Of a stretch of 64,000 nt of DNA, positions 17,242 through 26,905 are shown piece by piece (within the stretch, counting starts at the first letter, position 1; every line of letters begins with the position of its first letter). Location: positions 1 through 64,000 of the forward strand of contig NZ_JAPFGP010000017.1 in assembly GCF_026241155.1 (NCBI RefSeq), written 5' to 3'. The notes under the pieces are model-generated. The model searched no databases. It was not told the origin of the DNA and worked only from the letters and a program-made list of their open reading frames with translations. The position numbers and the translations under genes were made by a program. The DNA is from Paucibacter sp. PLA-PC-4 (GTDB taxonomy: Bacteria; Pseudomonadota; Gammaproteobacteria; Burkholderiales; Burkholderiaceae_C).

Positions 17242-18426
17242 ATGAAGAAGAAAAACCTTGCTGTTCTGTATGCCGCGATGATGTTGGGACTGACAGCAAC
17301 CGGCGGCAGCGCCTGGGCGGCCGACAAGGTCAAGATCGGTCTCTTGTCCACGCTGTCCGGACCCGGAGCTGGCCTGGGCGTGGATATTCGCGACGGCTTC
17401 AATCTGGCCGTCAAGCACGCTGGTGGGAAGTTCGGGGGTCTGCCGGTCGAAGTGATCACGGCTGACGACCAGCAGAACCCCGATGTGGCCAAGCAGACCT
17501 CGGAGCGCCTGCTCAAGCGAGACAAGGTCGACTTCATGACCGGTATCGTGTTCTCCAACATCATGCTGGCGGTCGGCCCCAGCGTGTTCGACAGCAAGAC
17601 GCCCTACATCAGCGCCAATGCCGGGCCCTCGCAGTACGCAGGCGAGCAGTGCAACCCGTACTTCTTCAACGTCGCCTGGCAGAACGACAATCTGCACGAG
17701 GCGGTCGGCAAGACCGTGATGGACAAGGGCTTCAAGAAGGTCGTCGTGCTGGCGCCAAATTACCCTGCGGGCAAGGATGCGATCACCGGCTTCAAGCGCT
17801 TTTACAAGGGCGCGATAGCCGACGAGATTTACACCAAGCTCGGCCAGTTGGACTACTCGGCCGAGTTGGCCCAGGCCCGCGCCGCCAAGCCCGATGCGAT
17901 GTACATCTTCCTGCCGGGCGGCATGGGCATCAACTTCATCAAGCAGTTCGTCGGCGCCGGTCTGTCCAAGGACGTGACTCTGTTCGGTCCCGGTTTCTCG
18001 GCCGACGAGGACGTGATCAAGGCCGTCGGCGAGCCGATGCTGGGCATGTTCAACAGCTCGCACTGGGCGCATGACATGGACAACCCGGCCAACAAAAAGT
18101 TCGTCGCGGACTTCCTGAAGGACTATGGCCGCATGCCCTCGCTCTATGCCAGCCAGGGCTATGACGCTGCGCTGTCGATTGCCGCAGCGGTGCGCGATGT
18201 CAAGGGCAAGGTCGAGGACAAGCCGGCCGTGCTGAAGGCGCTGAAAGCGGCGAAGTTCGACTCGGTGCGCGGGCCCTTCAAATACAACAACAACCAGTAC
18301 CCGGTGCAGGATTACTACCTGCGCGTGATCACCAAGGACACGCAGGGCCGTGTGACCAACAAGACACTCGGCAAGATCTTCAGCAACCATGCGGATGCCT
18401 ACGCAGGCAGCTGCAAGATGAAGTAA
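17242..18426 (+). CDS. ABC transporter periplasmic substrate-binding protein (LivK-like), 394 aa
   Basis: A periplasmic binding protein of the branched-chain amino acid/aromatic acid type (Peripla_BP_6). Residues 1-26 are a signal peptide ending GGSAWA before ADKVKIGLLS. The mature part has the family openings IGLLSTLSGPGAG and ADDQQNPDVAKQ. Because it lies between the anthranilate ligase and the importer genes, the ligand is likely anthranilate, kynurenine, tryptophan or a related aromatic acid (inference). It starts 30 bases after the ligase and is followed eight bases later by the first permease gene. Confidence 0.93.
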   Translation: MKKKNLAVLYAAMMLGLTATGGSAWAADKVKIGLLSTLSGPGAGLGVDIRDGFNLAVKHAGGKFGGLPVEVITADDQQNPDVAKQTSERLLKRDKVDFMTGIVFSNIMLAVGPSVFDSKTPYISANAGPSQYAGEQCNPYFFNVAWQNDNLHEAVGKTVMDKGFKKVVVLAPNYPAGKDAITGFKRFYKGAIADEIYTKLGQLDYSAELAQARAAKPDAMYIFLPGGMGINFIKQFVGAGLSKDVTLFGPGFSADEDVIKAVGEPMLGMFNSSHWAHDMDNPANKKFVADFLKDYGRMPSLYASQGYDAALSIAAAVRDVKGKVEDKPAVLKALKAAKFDSVRGPFKYNNNQYPVQDYYLRVITKDTQGRVTNKTLGKIFSNHADAYAGSCKMK

Positions 18427-18433
18427 GCCCCGG

Positions 18434-19354
18434 ATGGACTGGATCCTCGTTGTCGAGCAGGCCTTGAACGGCCTGCAGTTCGGGCTGATGCTGTTCCTGC
18501 TTGCCGCCGGGCTGACCCTCGTGTTCGGCATCATGGACATGATCAACCTGGCCCATGGTTCGCTTTACATGGTCGGCGCCTATCTGATGGCGGCCGTCAC
18601 CGAGGCCAGCGGATCGTTCGGCCTCGGTGTCGGCGCGGCGCTTCTCGGCACGGCGGCCTTCGGCATGCTGCTGGAGGTGAGCCTGCTGCGCCGGCTCTAT
18701 GCGCGCGATCACCTGAGCCAGGTGCTGGCGACCTTTGCACTGATCCTGATCTGCAACGAGGGCGTGCGCATGATCTGGGGTGCACAGCCGGTGATGCTGA
18801 ACACTCCGGCCGCGCTGTCAGGCCCGGTCGAGCTGCTGCCCGGGCTGATGTATCCGGCCTACCGGCTGTTGATCATCGGTGTCGGGCTGGCGGTGGCGGT
18901 GCTGCTCTATCTGCTGGTCACGCGCACCCGCATCGGCATGTGGGTGCGGGCCGGGGCCTCGAACCGGGCGATGGCCACTGCGATGGGGGTCAATATCCGC
19001 TGGCTGTTCACAGCGGTGTTCGGCTTCGGTGCGGCCCTGTGCGCGCTGGCCGGCTCGCTGCTGGGCCCCATCCTGGCCGTGCAGGTGGGCATGGGCGAGA
19101 GCATCCTGATCCTGGCCTTTGTCGTGATCGTGATCGGCGGTATCGGCTCGATCCGCGGGGCGCTGGTTGGCGCCTTGCTGGTGGGCCTGGTCGACACCTG
19201 CAGCCGTACCTTGTTGCCCGCGCTGCTGCGCCAGCTTGCGTCTGCCGAGGTGGCCTCTAACCTGGGCCCGGCGCTGGCGTCGATCCTGATCTATGTCTTG
19301 ATGGCGGCGGTGCTGTTCTGGAAGCCGCAGGGTCTGTTCCCGGCCCGAGGATGA
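18434..19354 (+). CDS. ABC transporter permease (LivH-like), 306 aa
   Basis: An inner-membrane subunit of the Liv-type importer, with about eight hydrophobic segments. The typical openings are GLQFGLMLFLLAAGLTLVFG and MDMINLAHGSLYM near the N-terminus and VIGGIGSIRGALVGALLVG near residue 235. It is preceded by the binding protein and overlaps the second permease by four bases (ATGA), giving tight coupling of the two channel subunits. Confidence 0.94.
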   Translation: MDWILVVEQALNGLQFGLMLFLLAAGLTLVFGIMDMINLAHGSLYMVGAYLMAAVTEASGSFGLGVGAALLGTAAFGMLLEVSLLRRLYARDHLSQVLATFALILICNEGVRMIWGAQPVMLNTPAALSGPVELLPGLMYPAYRLLIIGVGLAVAVLLYLLVTRTRIGMWVRAGASNRAMATAMGVNIRWLFTAVFGFGAALCALAGSLLGPILAVQVGMGESILILAFVVIVIGGIGSIRGALVGALLVGLVDTCSRTLLPALLRQLASAEVASNLGPALASILIYVLMAAVLFWKPQGLFPARG

Positions 19355-20316
19355 TGATGAATATGCGTACAAGTCAACTCCATCATCGCGGCCTGGGTCT
19401 GTGGACCTGGCCCTTGCTCGCGCTGCTGGCGGCGCTGCCGCCGCTGCTGACGGCCTTCGGCCTGGAGTTCTACATCGGCGTGGCCAGCCGGCTGCTGATC
19501 TTTGCGATCGCTGCGTCCAGCCTGAACCTGATCCTCGGTTTTGGCGGGATGGTCAGCTTCGGCCATGCGGCTTTTGTCGGCCTGGGTGCCTACACGGTAG
19601 GCATCCTGATGGACGCCGGTGTTGCCTCGGCCTGGGTCGCCTGGCCGGCGGCGATGCTGGTTGCGGGTCTTGCCGCTGCGCTGATCGGAGCGATCAGCCT
19701 TCGCACCCGGGGCGTCTACTTCATCATGATCACCTTGGCTTTCGCCCAGATGTTTTATTACCTGGTGATCTCGCTGAAGGCCTATGGCGGCGAGGACGGC
19801 TTGCCGCTGCCCGCGCGCTCGGCCCTGGGTGTCGATCTGAAGGACGACGCGATCTTCTTCTGGGTCGTGCTGACGCTGTTTGTCGCGGTGATGGGCCTGC
19901 TGCAGCGCCTGGTCAACTCGCCCTTCGGCTGGCTGCTGCAGGGCCTCAAGGAAAACGAGACCCGCATGGGCGCGGTTGGAGCCCGTGTGTTTGCGGTGCA
20001 GTGGCAGGCTTTTGTGCTGGCCGGCGCAATCGCCGGGTTGGCCGGAGCGCTGCTGGCCAATCTGAACGGCCTGGTGACGCCGCACACCATGCACTGGTCG
20101 CAATCGGGCCAGCTGATGATTATGGTGATTCTTGGCGGTGCCGGTTCGCTATGGGGCGGGGCGCTGGGCGCGGCGGCCTTCCTGCTGCTGGAGGAAGTGT
20201 TGGCCGGCTACACCCTGCACTGGCAGATGGCGCTGGGCGTGGTGCTGCTGGGCGTGGTGCTGTTCGCGCCCCAGGGCTTGGTGGGGATGATCAAGAGAAA
20301 GGCCGCCCGTGACTGA
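19351..20316 (+). CDS. ABC transporter permease (LivM-like), 321 aa
   Basis: The second inner-membrane subunit of the importer. Family marks are LILGFGGMVSFGHAAFVGLGA near residues 55-75 (shown in part) and VILGGAGSLWGGALGAA near 255-270. The start has several consecutive ATG codons (19351, 19354, 19357) and any could be used. It overlaps the preceding gene by four bases and the ATPase gene by eight bases. Confidence 0.94.
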   Translation: MMMNMRTSQLHHRGLGLWTWPLLALLAALPPLLTAFGLEFYIGVASRLLIFAIAASSLNLILGFGGMVSFGHAAFVGLGAYTVGILMDAGVASAWVAWPAAMLVAGLAAALIGAISLRTRGVYFIMITLAFAQMFYYLVISLKAYGGEDGLPLPARSALGVDLKDDAIFFWVVLTLFVAVMGLLQRLVNSPFGWLLQGLKENETRMGAVGARVFAVQWQAFVLAGAIAGLAGALLANLNGLVTPHTMHWSQSGQLMIMVILGGAGSLWGGALGAAAFLLLEEVLAGYTLHWQMALGVVLLGVVLFAPQGLVGMIKRKAARD

Positions 20317-21069
20317 GCCGCTTCTGAAAGTCGACTCTCTGGTCAAGCGCTTCGGCGCGCTGGCCGCTACCGACCATGCCTCCTTCGAGGTGTGCGCCGG
20401 CGAGGTCCATGCGCTGATCGGCCCGAACGGCGCAGGCAAGACCACCTTGATTCACCAGATCTCCGGGGCGATGGCCTCGGATGCCGGCCTGATCCACTTC
20501 GCCGGGCAAGACCTGACTCCTGTCGACATGCCCGCCAGAGTGCGCGCCGGCCTAGTGCGCTCCTACCAGATCACCAGCATCTTCAAGCGCTTTTCGGTGC
20601 TGGACAACCTGGCGCTTGCAGTACAGGCGCGCCGGCCGGGCCAGCCGAGCTGGTGGCGCGCGGCGGTTAACGACGAAGCCGCCTACGCCGAGGCTTCTGT
20701 GCTGTTGGAGCGTATCGGTTTGGCTCGGCATGGTGACCGCCCGGCCGGCAGTCTGGGCCATGGCGAGCAGCGCCAGCTCGAGGTCGGCCTGGCCCTGGCC
20801 GCGCAACCGCGTCTGCTGCTGCTGGACGAGCCGATGGCGGGTATGGGGCCGGACGAGTCCGAGCGTATGGTGGAGCTGTTGCAATCCTTGCGAGCGCAAG
20901 ACCTGACCTTGCTTTTGGTGGAGCACGATATGGACGCGGTGTTCCGGCTGGCCGACCGCATCTCGACCCTGGTGTTCGGCCGTGTCATCGCCAGTGGCAC
21001 GCCGGCCGAGATCCGCGAGCATCCCGAGGTCAAGAAGGCCTATCTGGGCGATGAGATGGAGGCGGCGCT

Positions 21070-21073
<4 letters not shown>
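20309..21073 (+). CDS. ABC transporter ATP-binding protein (LivG-like), 254 aa
   Basis: A cytoplasmic ATPase of the importer. Walker A is GPNGAGKTT near residue 38 and Walker B is LLLLDEPMAGM near 170. The signature loop reads SLGHGEQRQLEVG, so LSGGE is replaced by LGHGE, a variant common in LivG proteins. The GTG start at 20309 lies eight bases inside the end of the permease gene. The next gene overlaps its stop by four bases. Confidence 0.94.
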
Positions 21074-21783
<710 letters not shown>

Positions 21784-21787
21784 GCGA

Positions 21788-22216
21788 ATGACAAACGCCT
21801 GTGTGTTCGAGCGGCAGGAACTGGTGCGCTTTGGCCATTGCGACCCGGCCGGCATCGTGTTCTATCCGCGCTATTTCGAGATGCTCAATGCGCTGGTCGA
21901 GGACTGGTTTACCCAGGGCCTGGGCGTGGACTACGCCCAGCTGCTGGGGCCGCGCCGCGTCGGCATGCCCAGCGTGCATCTGAGCAGCGATTTCAAGCGC
22001 ATCAGCCGCATGGGCGATGTGCTGACGCAGCGCATCGAGATCCGCAAGCTGGGCCGCAGCTCGCTGAGCCTGGCCATTTCCTTCGATGGGCCCGATGGCC
22101 AGCGCGTTGCCTTCGAGCAGGTGCTGGTCTGCACCTCGCTGGACACGCACCAGTCCACCCCTTTTCCCGATGATTTGCGCGCCGCCCTGGAGCGAGCCGC
22201 AGGAGACAAGACATGA
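21788..22216 (+). CDS. Acyl-CoA thioesterase (4-hydroxybenzoyl-CoA thioesterase type), 142 aa
   Basis: A hot-dog-fold thioesterase with the motif FGHCDPAGIVFYPRYFE at residues 16-32; its Asp is the catalytic residue in the Pseudomonas 4-hydroxybenzoyl-CoA thioesterase. It probably releases CoA from dead-end aryl-CoA or unstable intermediates of anthranilate breakdown, a proofreading role suggested by similar genes in aryl-CoA clusters. It starts four bases after the LivF-like stop and overlaps the next gene by four bases (ATGA). Confidence 0.9.
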   Translation: MTNACVFERQELVRFGHCDPAGIVFYPRYFEMLNALVEDWFTQGLGVDYAQLLGPRRVGMPSVHLSSDFKRISRMGDVLTQRIEIRKLGRSSLSLAISFDGPDGQRVAFEQVLVCTSLDTHQSTPFPDDLRAALERAAGDKT

Positions 22217-22620
22217 CGAAACAAGTGCTTCAGCCCACCGACTGGGCCGCGCCACGCGGTTATGCCAATGGTGTGGCGGTGACGGGCCGGCAGATCTTCG
22301 TCGCCGGCCAGATCGGCTGGAACGGCCAATGCCAGTTCGAGAGCGACGACTTCATCGCCCAGGTGCGCCAGACTCTGCTGAATATCAAAGCCGTGCTGGC
22401 CGAGGCCGGCGCCGGCCCCGAACACATCACCCGGATGACCTGGTATCTGCTGGACAAGCGCGAGTACCTGGCGCGCGGCCGCGAAGTGGGCCAGGCCTAC
22501 CGCGAGGTGCTGGGCCAGGAGTATCAGATTGCGATGAGCGCGGTGCAGGTGGCGGGTCTGATGGAAGATCGTGCCAAGGTTGAAATCGAGGTGACAGCGG
22601 TGTTGCCTGTGCAGGGCTAG
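22213..22620 (+). CDS. Rid-family protein (YjgF/YER057c/UK114 fold), 135 aa
   Basis: A small trimeric Rid-fold protein. RidA proteins hydrolyse reactive imines and enamines to ketones plus ammonia, which would suit a 2-amino-cyclohexene intermediate here. However, the arginine that holds the substrate carboxylate in RidA (PARSCVEVA) is replaced by Met (IAMSAVQVA, near residue 106). It is therefore not a canonical RidA and may bind a CoA ester or another ligand. The C-terminal KVEIEVTAV is normal for the fold. It overlaps the thioesterase by four bases and is followed 40 bases later by gcdH. Confidence 0.9.
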   Translation: MTKQVLQPTDWAAPRGYANGVAVTGRQIFVAGQIGWNGQCQFESDDFIAQVRQTLLNIKAVLAEAGAGPEHITRMTWYLLDKREYLARGREVGQAYREVLGQEYQIAMSAVQVAGLMEDRAKVEIEVTAVLPVQG

Positions 22621-22660
22621 GATTGCCCAGAGTTTTTGTAGTATCTAAAGGAGACTGACC

Positions 22661-23836
22661 ATGGCCAAGGCCCAATTCCACTGGGACGACCCGCTCTTGC
22701 TGGAGCAGCAACTGACGGATGACGAGCGCGCGGTGCGCGACGCCGCCCGCGCCTACTGCCAGGACAGCCTGGCGCCGCGCGTGCTGGAGGCTTTCCGCCA
22801 CGAGAAGACCGATGCCGGCATTTTCCGCGAGATGGGCGAGCTGGGCCTCTTGGGCCCGACCATTCCGGAGCAGTACGGCGGCGCCGGCCTGAACTATGTG
22901 TGCTACGGCCTGGTGGCCCGCGAGGTCGAGCGTGTCGACTCCGGCTACCGCTCGATGATGAGCGTGCAGAGCTCGCTGGTGATGGTGCCAATCAATGAGT
23001 TCGGCTCCGAGGCTACCAAGCAGAAATACCTGCCCAAGCTTGCCAGTGGCGAGTGGATAGGCTGCTTCGGCCTGACCGAACCGAACCATGGCTCCGACCC
23101 CGGCTCGATGATCACGCGGGCCAAGAAGGTCGACGGCGGCTATTCGCTCAGTGGCGCCAAGATGTGGATCACCAACAGCCCGATCGCCGACGTCTTCGTC
23201 GTCTGGGCCAAGGATGATGGCGGCCAGATCCGCGGCTTTGTGCTGGAAAAGGGCTGGAAGGGCCTGAGCGCGCCAGCCATCCACGGCAAGGTGGGCTTGC
23301 GCGCCTCGATCACCGGCGAGATCGTGATGGACGAGGTGTTCTGCCCCGAAGAGAACGCCTTCCCAGAGGTGCGCGGCCTGAAGGGCCCGTTCACCTGCCT
23401 GAACAGCGCCCGCTACGGCATCGCCTGGGGCGCGCTCGGTGCCGCCGAGGACTGCTGGATGAAGGCGCGCCAGTATGTGCTGGACCGCAAGCAGTTCGGC
23501 AAGCCGCTGGCCGCCAACCAGCTGGTGCAAAAGAAGCTGGCCGATATGCAGACCGAAATCACGCTGGGCCTGCAGGGCTGCCTGCGCCTGGGGCGCATGA
23601 AGGACGAGGGCACCGCTGCGGTCGAGATCACCTCGATCATGAAGCGCAACAGCTGCGGCAAAGCTCTGGACATCGCCCGCGTCGCCCGCGACATGCTGGG
23701 CGGCAATGGCATCTCCGACGAGTTCGGCATCGCCCGCCACCTGGTCAATCTGGAAGTGGTCAACACCTACGAGGGCACGCATGACATCCATGCGCTGATA
23801 CTCGGGCGGGCGATGACGGGGATCGCGGCGTTCTGA
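22661..23836 (+). CDS. gcdH: Glutaryl-CoA dehydrogenase
   Basis: An ETF-linked flavoprotein that oxidises and decarboxylates glutaryl-CoA to crotonyl-CoA. The 391-aa length and signatures match the family: [16 protein letters not shown] with the Arg/Ser pair that binds the distal carboxylate, [26 protein letters not shown] and the catalytic Glu in [17 protein letters not shown]. It has its own good ribosome binding site (AAAGGAGA) after a 40-base gap. Here it would take ring-derived glutaryl-CoA into central metabolism, which fits the end of the operon. It could also serve lysine breakdown. Confidence 0.95.
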   Translation: MAKAQFHWDDPLLLEQQLTDDERAVRDAARAYCQDSLAPRVLEAFRHEKTDAGIFREMGELGLLGPTIPEQYGGAGLNYVCYGLVAREVERVDSGYRSMMSVQSSLVMVPINEFGSEATKQKYLPKLASGEWIGCFGLTEPNHGSDPGSMITRAKKVDGGYSLSGAKMWITNSPIADVFVVWAKDDGGQIRGFVLEKGWKGLSAPAIHGKVGLRASITGEIVMDEVFCPEENAFPEVRGLKGPFTCLNSARYGIAWGALGAAEDCWMKARQYVLDRKQFGKPLAANQLVQKKLADMQTEITLGLQGCLRLGRMKDEGTAAVEITSIMKRNSCGKALDIARVARDMLGGNGISDEFGIARHLVNLEVVNTYEGTHDIHALILGRAMTGIAAF

Positions 23837-23975
23837 GGAGCAGACTTGCTGTTTGGGGCTGGGCCTTGTCAGCGCAAAGGACTGGGTTCTGACTGGCAAG
23901 AGACAATGGTGCAGACCCACTCGCTGAGCTGTCACTCCGCAAACCAAATGCAGGGCGGTCTGCCCTGCACTTCAC

Positions 23976-24638
23976 TCAGTTCATCGCTGCGGCAGTGCTG
24001 CTGGTCTCCGCCGCGTTCAGGTCCGCCCGCCGCGCACCGGTGAATCGCTTGGCCCAGTAGGCCTCGCGCATGTCCTCCACGCGCACCTTCGAGCCGGTGC
24101 GTGGCGCGTGGATGAACTTGCCCTCTCCGACATAGATGCCGACATGGGAGAAGGTGCGGCGCATGGTGTTGAAGAACACCAGGTCGCCGGGCTTGAGCTC
24201 GGTCTTCTTGACCGGAGCCAGGCTGGAGAGCTTGGCCTGCTCGTCGGCCCGGCGCGGCAGCACCAGGCCCACGCTCATCTCGAAGATGTGGCGGGTGAAG
24301 CCGCTGCAGTCAAAACCGCTTTCGGCGGAGTTGCCGCCACGCTTGTAGGGCACGCCGAGAAAATTCATTGAGGCCAGCACCAGGTCCGAGGCCTTGTCCC
24401 GCACCTGGTCCAGCAGGCCGCCGCTCTCGACCGATACCTGGCCTAGCAAGCCGCGCTCCTGCAGGAAGCGGCTGACGGCATCGCCCGCGCCCGCGGTGGC
24501 CGGCTGCGAGGCGGCCGGGGCCGGCGCTTGCGGCAAGGCCTGACCCTGGGCCGCAGCGACGGCAAGCAGCAGACCGCAGGCCGTCAATAGGCGCTGCCAT
24601 CGGGTGCTGTGAGGGGGGAGTCGGCTGGCGTCGAACAT
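23976..24638 (-). CDS. NlpC/P60 family cell-wall hydrolase, 220 aa
   Basis: A secreted or periplasmic cysteine peptidase expected to cut peptidoglycan stem peptides. A hydrophobic N-terminal segment (LLTACGLLLAVAAAQG, residues 17-32) acts as a signal sequence. An A/P-rich linker and a helical stretch precede the NlpC/P60 domain (about 85-200). The catalytic set is visible: Cys111 in FDCSGF, His165 in SHVGIYV and a third polar residue position at His177 in KFIHAPR. It is convergent with gcdH and has no operon partner. Confidence 0.92.
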   Translation of the reverse strand: MFDASRLPPHSTRWQRLLTACGLLLAVAAAQGQALPQAPAPAASQPATAGAGDAVSRFLQERGLLGQVSVESGGLLDQVRDKASDLVLASMNFLGVPYKRGGNSAESGFDCSGFTRHIFEMSVGLVLPRRADEQAKLSSLAPVKKTELKPGDLVFFNTMRRTFSHVGIYVGEGKFIHAPRTGSKVRVEDMREAYWAKRFTGARRADLNAAETSSTAAAMN

Positions 24639-24786
24639 GGGTGTCGGCGCGCAGCTTATGGGGGGGCTGTGAAAGGTGTCAAGCGAGAAGGGCGGCGCTC
24701 ACGGGTAAGCCCGGGGGCGCATCAGGGCAAAGTTGGTACTAACCCGAATTGGACCACAGCTCTGCTGGCAATCCCCCTGTGCAAGG

Positions 24787-24804
24787 GCTTGCGCTGGCGC
24801 AAGC
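24787..24804. promoter_or_regulatory. Perfect inverted repeat upstream of prpE
   Basis: GCTTGCGC and GCGCAAGC are separated by two bases, about 105 bases before the prpE start. The size fits an operator for a dimeric regulator. The rest of the 24639-24908 gap holds nothing else I can name; no clear -35/-10 pair was found. Confidence 0.3.
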
Positions 24805-24908
24805 ATTGGTAACTTGTGCTCCATTTGTGAGCAAAGTCTCGCGCCAGGGTCAGTCTGCCGTCAGTCCGGTTTTCTGAAATGCCTGGGCATAAGACACAGG
24901 AGACATCA

Positions 24909-26789
24909 ATGCGCGCGCCCAGCTATGCCGATTTCCATGCCCGTTCCTTGCATGACCGCGAGGGCTTTTGGACCGAGCAGGCAGCGCTGATCGAGTGGCA
25001 CAGGCCGTTTGATCAGGTGTGCGATCTGCGAAAACCGCCGTTCGCGCGCTGGTTCGTCGGTGGCCGCACCAATCTGTGCCACAACGCGGTGGACCGCCAT
25101 GCGCGCTCGCGTCCTGAGGCCAATGCGCTGATCTGGGTCTCGACCGAGGTGGACGAGCAGAGGGTCTACAGCTTCGAGGCGCTGCAGCGCGAGGTCGAGC
25201 GCATGGCGGCGATGCTGCTGGCCCAGGGCGTGAGCCAGGGCGACCGGGTGCTGATCTACATGCCGATGATTCCTGAGGCGGCATTCGCAATGCTGGCCTG
25301 CGCCCGTATTGGCGCGATCCACTCGGTGGTGTTCGGCGGTTTTGCCAGTGTCTCGCTGGCCAGCCGCATCGATGATGCGACGCCGAAGCTGATCGTCAGT
25401 GCCGATGCCGGCAGCCGCGCCGGCAAACTGCTGCCCTACAAGCCGCTGCTGGACGAGGCGATCCGGCTGGCGGCGCACAAGCCCGAGCATGTGTTGCTGG
25501 TTGACCGGGGCCTGGCGGCGATGGAGCGGGTGCCGGACCGTGACCTGGACTATGCGGCGCTGCGCCAGCAGCATCTCGAAGCCCGCGTGCCCTGCGTCTG
25601 GCTCGATGCCGAGCACCCCAGCTACACGCTCTACACCAGTGGCACAACAGGCAAGCCCAAGGGCGTGCAGCGCGACACCGGTGGCTACGCGGTGGCGCTG
25701 GCAGCCAGCATGAAGCACATCTTCTGCGGCCAGCCGGGCGAGACCTACTTCTCGACCAGCGATATCGGCTGGGTGGTGGGCCACAGTTACATCATCTACG
25801 GGCCGCTGCTGGCTGGCATGGCGACGATCATGTACGAGGGCCTGCCGATCCGACCCGATGCTGGCATATGGTGGAGCCTGGTCGAGAAGTACAAGGTCTC
25901 GGTGATGTTCAGTGCACCGACCGCCGTGCGGGTGCTGAAGAAGCAGGACCCGGCCCACTTGTCCCGTTACGACCTGAGCTCGCTGCGCGCGCTGTTCTTG
26001 GCCGGCGAGCCTTTGGACGAGCCGACCGGGCGCTGGATTGCCGAGTCGCTGGGCCGCCCGGTGATCGACAACTACTGGCAGACCGAGACCGGCTGGCCAA
26101 TCCTGACCGTCGCGCACGGCATCGAGGCCACACCGACCCGCTTCGGCTCGCCGGGGCTGGCGATGTATGGCTACGATGTCCAACTGCTGGACGAGCACAG
26201 CGGCGAGCCGCTGACCTCGCCAAACCAGAAGGGCGTGCTGGCCCTGGGCTATCCACTGCCGCCCGGCTGCCTGCAGACGATCTGGGGCGACGATGCGCGC
26301 TACCAGAGGACTTACTGGTCCAGCATTCCCGGCCAGCAGGTCTACTCGACATTCGACTGGGCGCTGCGTGACGCCGACGGCTACTATTTCATTCTCGGCC
26401 GCACCGACGATGTCATCAACGTGGCCGGCCATCGCCTGGGCACGCGCGAGATCGAGGAGAGCATTGCCAGCCATGCCAATGTGGCCGAGGTTGCGGTGGT
26501 GGGCGTGGCAGATGCGCTCAAAGGCCAGGTCGCGATGGCCTTTGTGGTGTTGAAGAACGCGGCCGTGGAGGTGCTGCGCGAGGAGGGCGAGATCATGAAG
26601 CGGGTGGACGAGCAGCTCGGCTCAGTGGCGCGGCCGGCGCGGGTGCGCTTTGTCACGGCTCTGCCCAAGACCCGCTCGGGCAAGCTACTGCGTCGTGCGA
26701 TTCAGGCGGTCTGCGAGGGTCGCGATCCGGGCGATCTGACGACGATCGAGGATCCCGCCGCGCTACAGCAGATCCGCGAGCTGTTCTGA
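24909..26789 (+). CDS. prpE: Propionyl-CoA synthetase (propionate-CoA ligase)
   Basis: An AMP-forming acyl-CoA synthetase that activates propionate. It is 626 aa, with the acetyl-CoA-synthetase N-terminal domain. The P-loop YTSGTTGKPKGVQRD near residue 240 contains the GVQRD tail typical of PrpE. Other marks are NYWQTETGWP, the hinge region ILGRTDDVINVAGHRLGTRE and the acylation-regulated catalytic lysine in TRSGKLLRR. The ATG at 24909 follows ACAGGAGAC. It stands alone, without methylcitrate-cycle genes nearby. An acetyl-CoA synthetase role is less likely because of GVQRD. Confidence 0.93.
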   Translation: MRAPSYADFHARSLHDREGFWTEQAALIEWHRPFDQVCDLRKPPFARWFVGGRTNLCHNAVDRHARSRPEANALIWVSTEVDEQRVYSFEALQREVERMAAMLLAQGVSQGDRVLIYMPMIPEAAFAMLACARIGAIHSVVFGGFASVSLASRIDDATPKLIVSADAGSRAGKLLPYKPLLDEAIRLAAHKPEHVLLVDRGLAAMERVPDRDLDYAALRQQHLEARVPCVWLDAEHPSYTLYTSGTTGKPKGVQRDTGGYAVALAASMKHIFCGQPGETYFSTSDIGWVVGHSYIIYGPLLAGMATIMYEGLPIRPDAGIWWSLVEKYKVSVMFSAPTAVRVLKKQDPAHLSRYDLSSLRALFLAGEPLDEPTGRWIAESLGRPVIDNYWQTETGWPILTVAHGIEATPTRFGSPGLAMYGYDVQLLDEHSGEPLTSPNQKGVLALGYPLPPGCLQTIWGDDARYQRTYWSSIPGQQVYSTFDWALRDADGYYFILGRTDDVINVAGHRLGTREIEESIASHANVAEVAVVGVADALKGQVAMAFVVLKNAAVEVLREEGEIMKRVDEQLGSVARPARVRFVTALPKTRSGKLLRRAIQAVCEGRDPGDLTTIEDPAALQQIRELF

Positions 26790-26905
26790 ATCGGTCACTG
26801 ATCCCTCCGACATCGTGCTTCATCGCATCGCCGCCCCGCCTAGCGACCGAGGCGGCACAATCCGCGCGCGCCGCCATCGCGGCCACAGTCAACGGAGATG
26901 ACCGC

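Noticed and set aside
16336-18546. Minus-strand open frame of 736 aa opposite the ligase and binding-protein genes
   Set aside because: It spans two well-supported plus-strand genes and has typical antisense composition.
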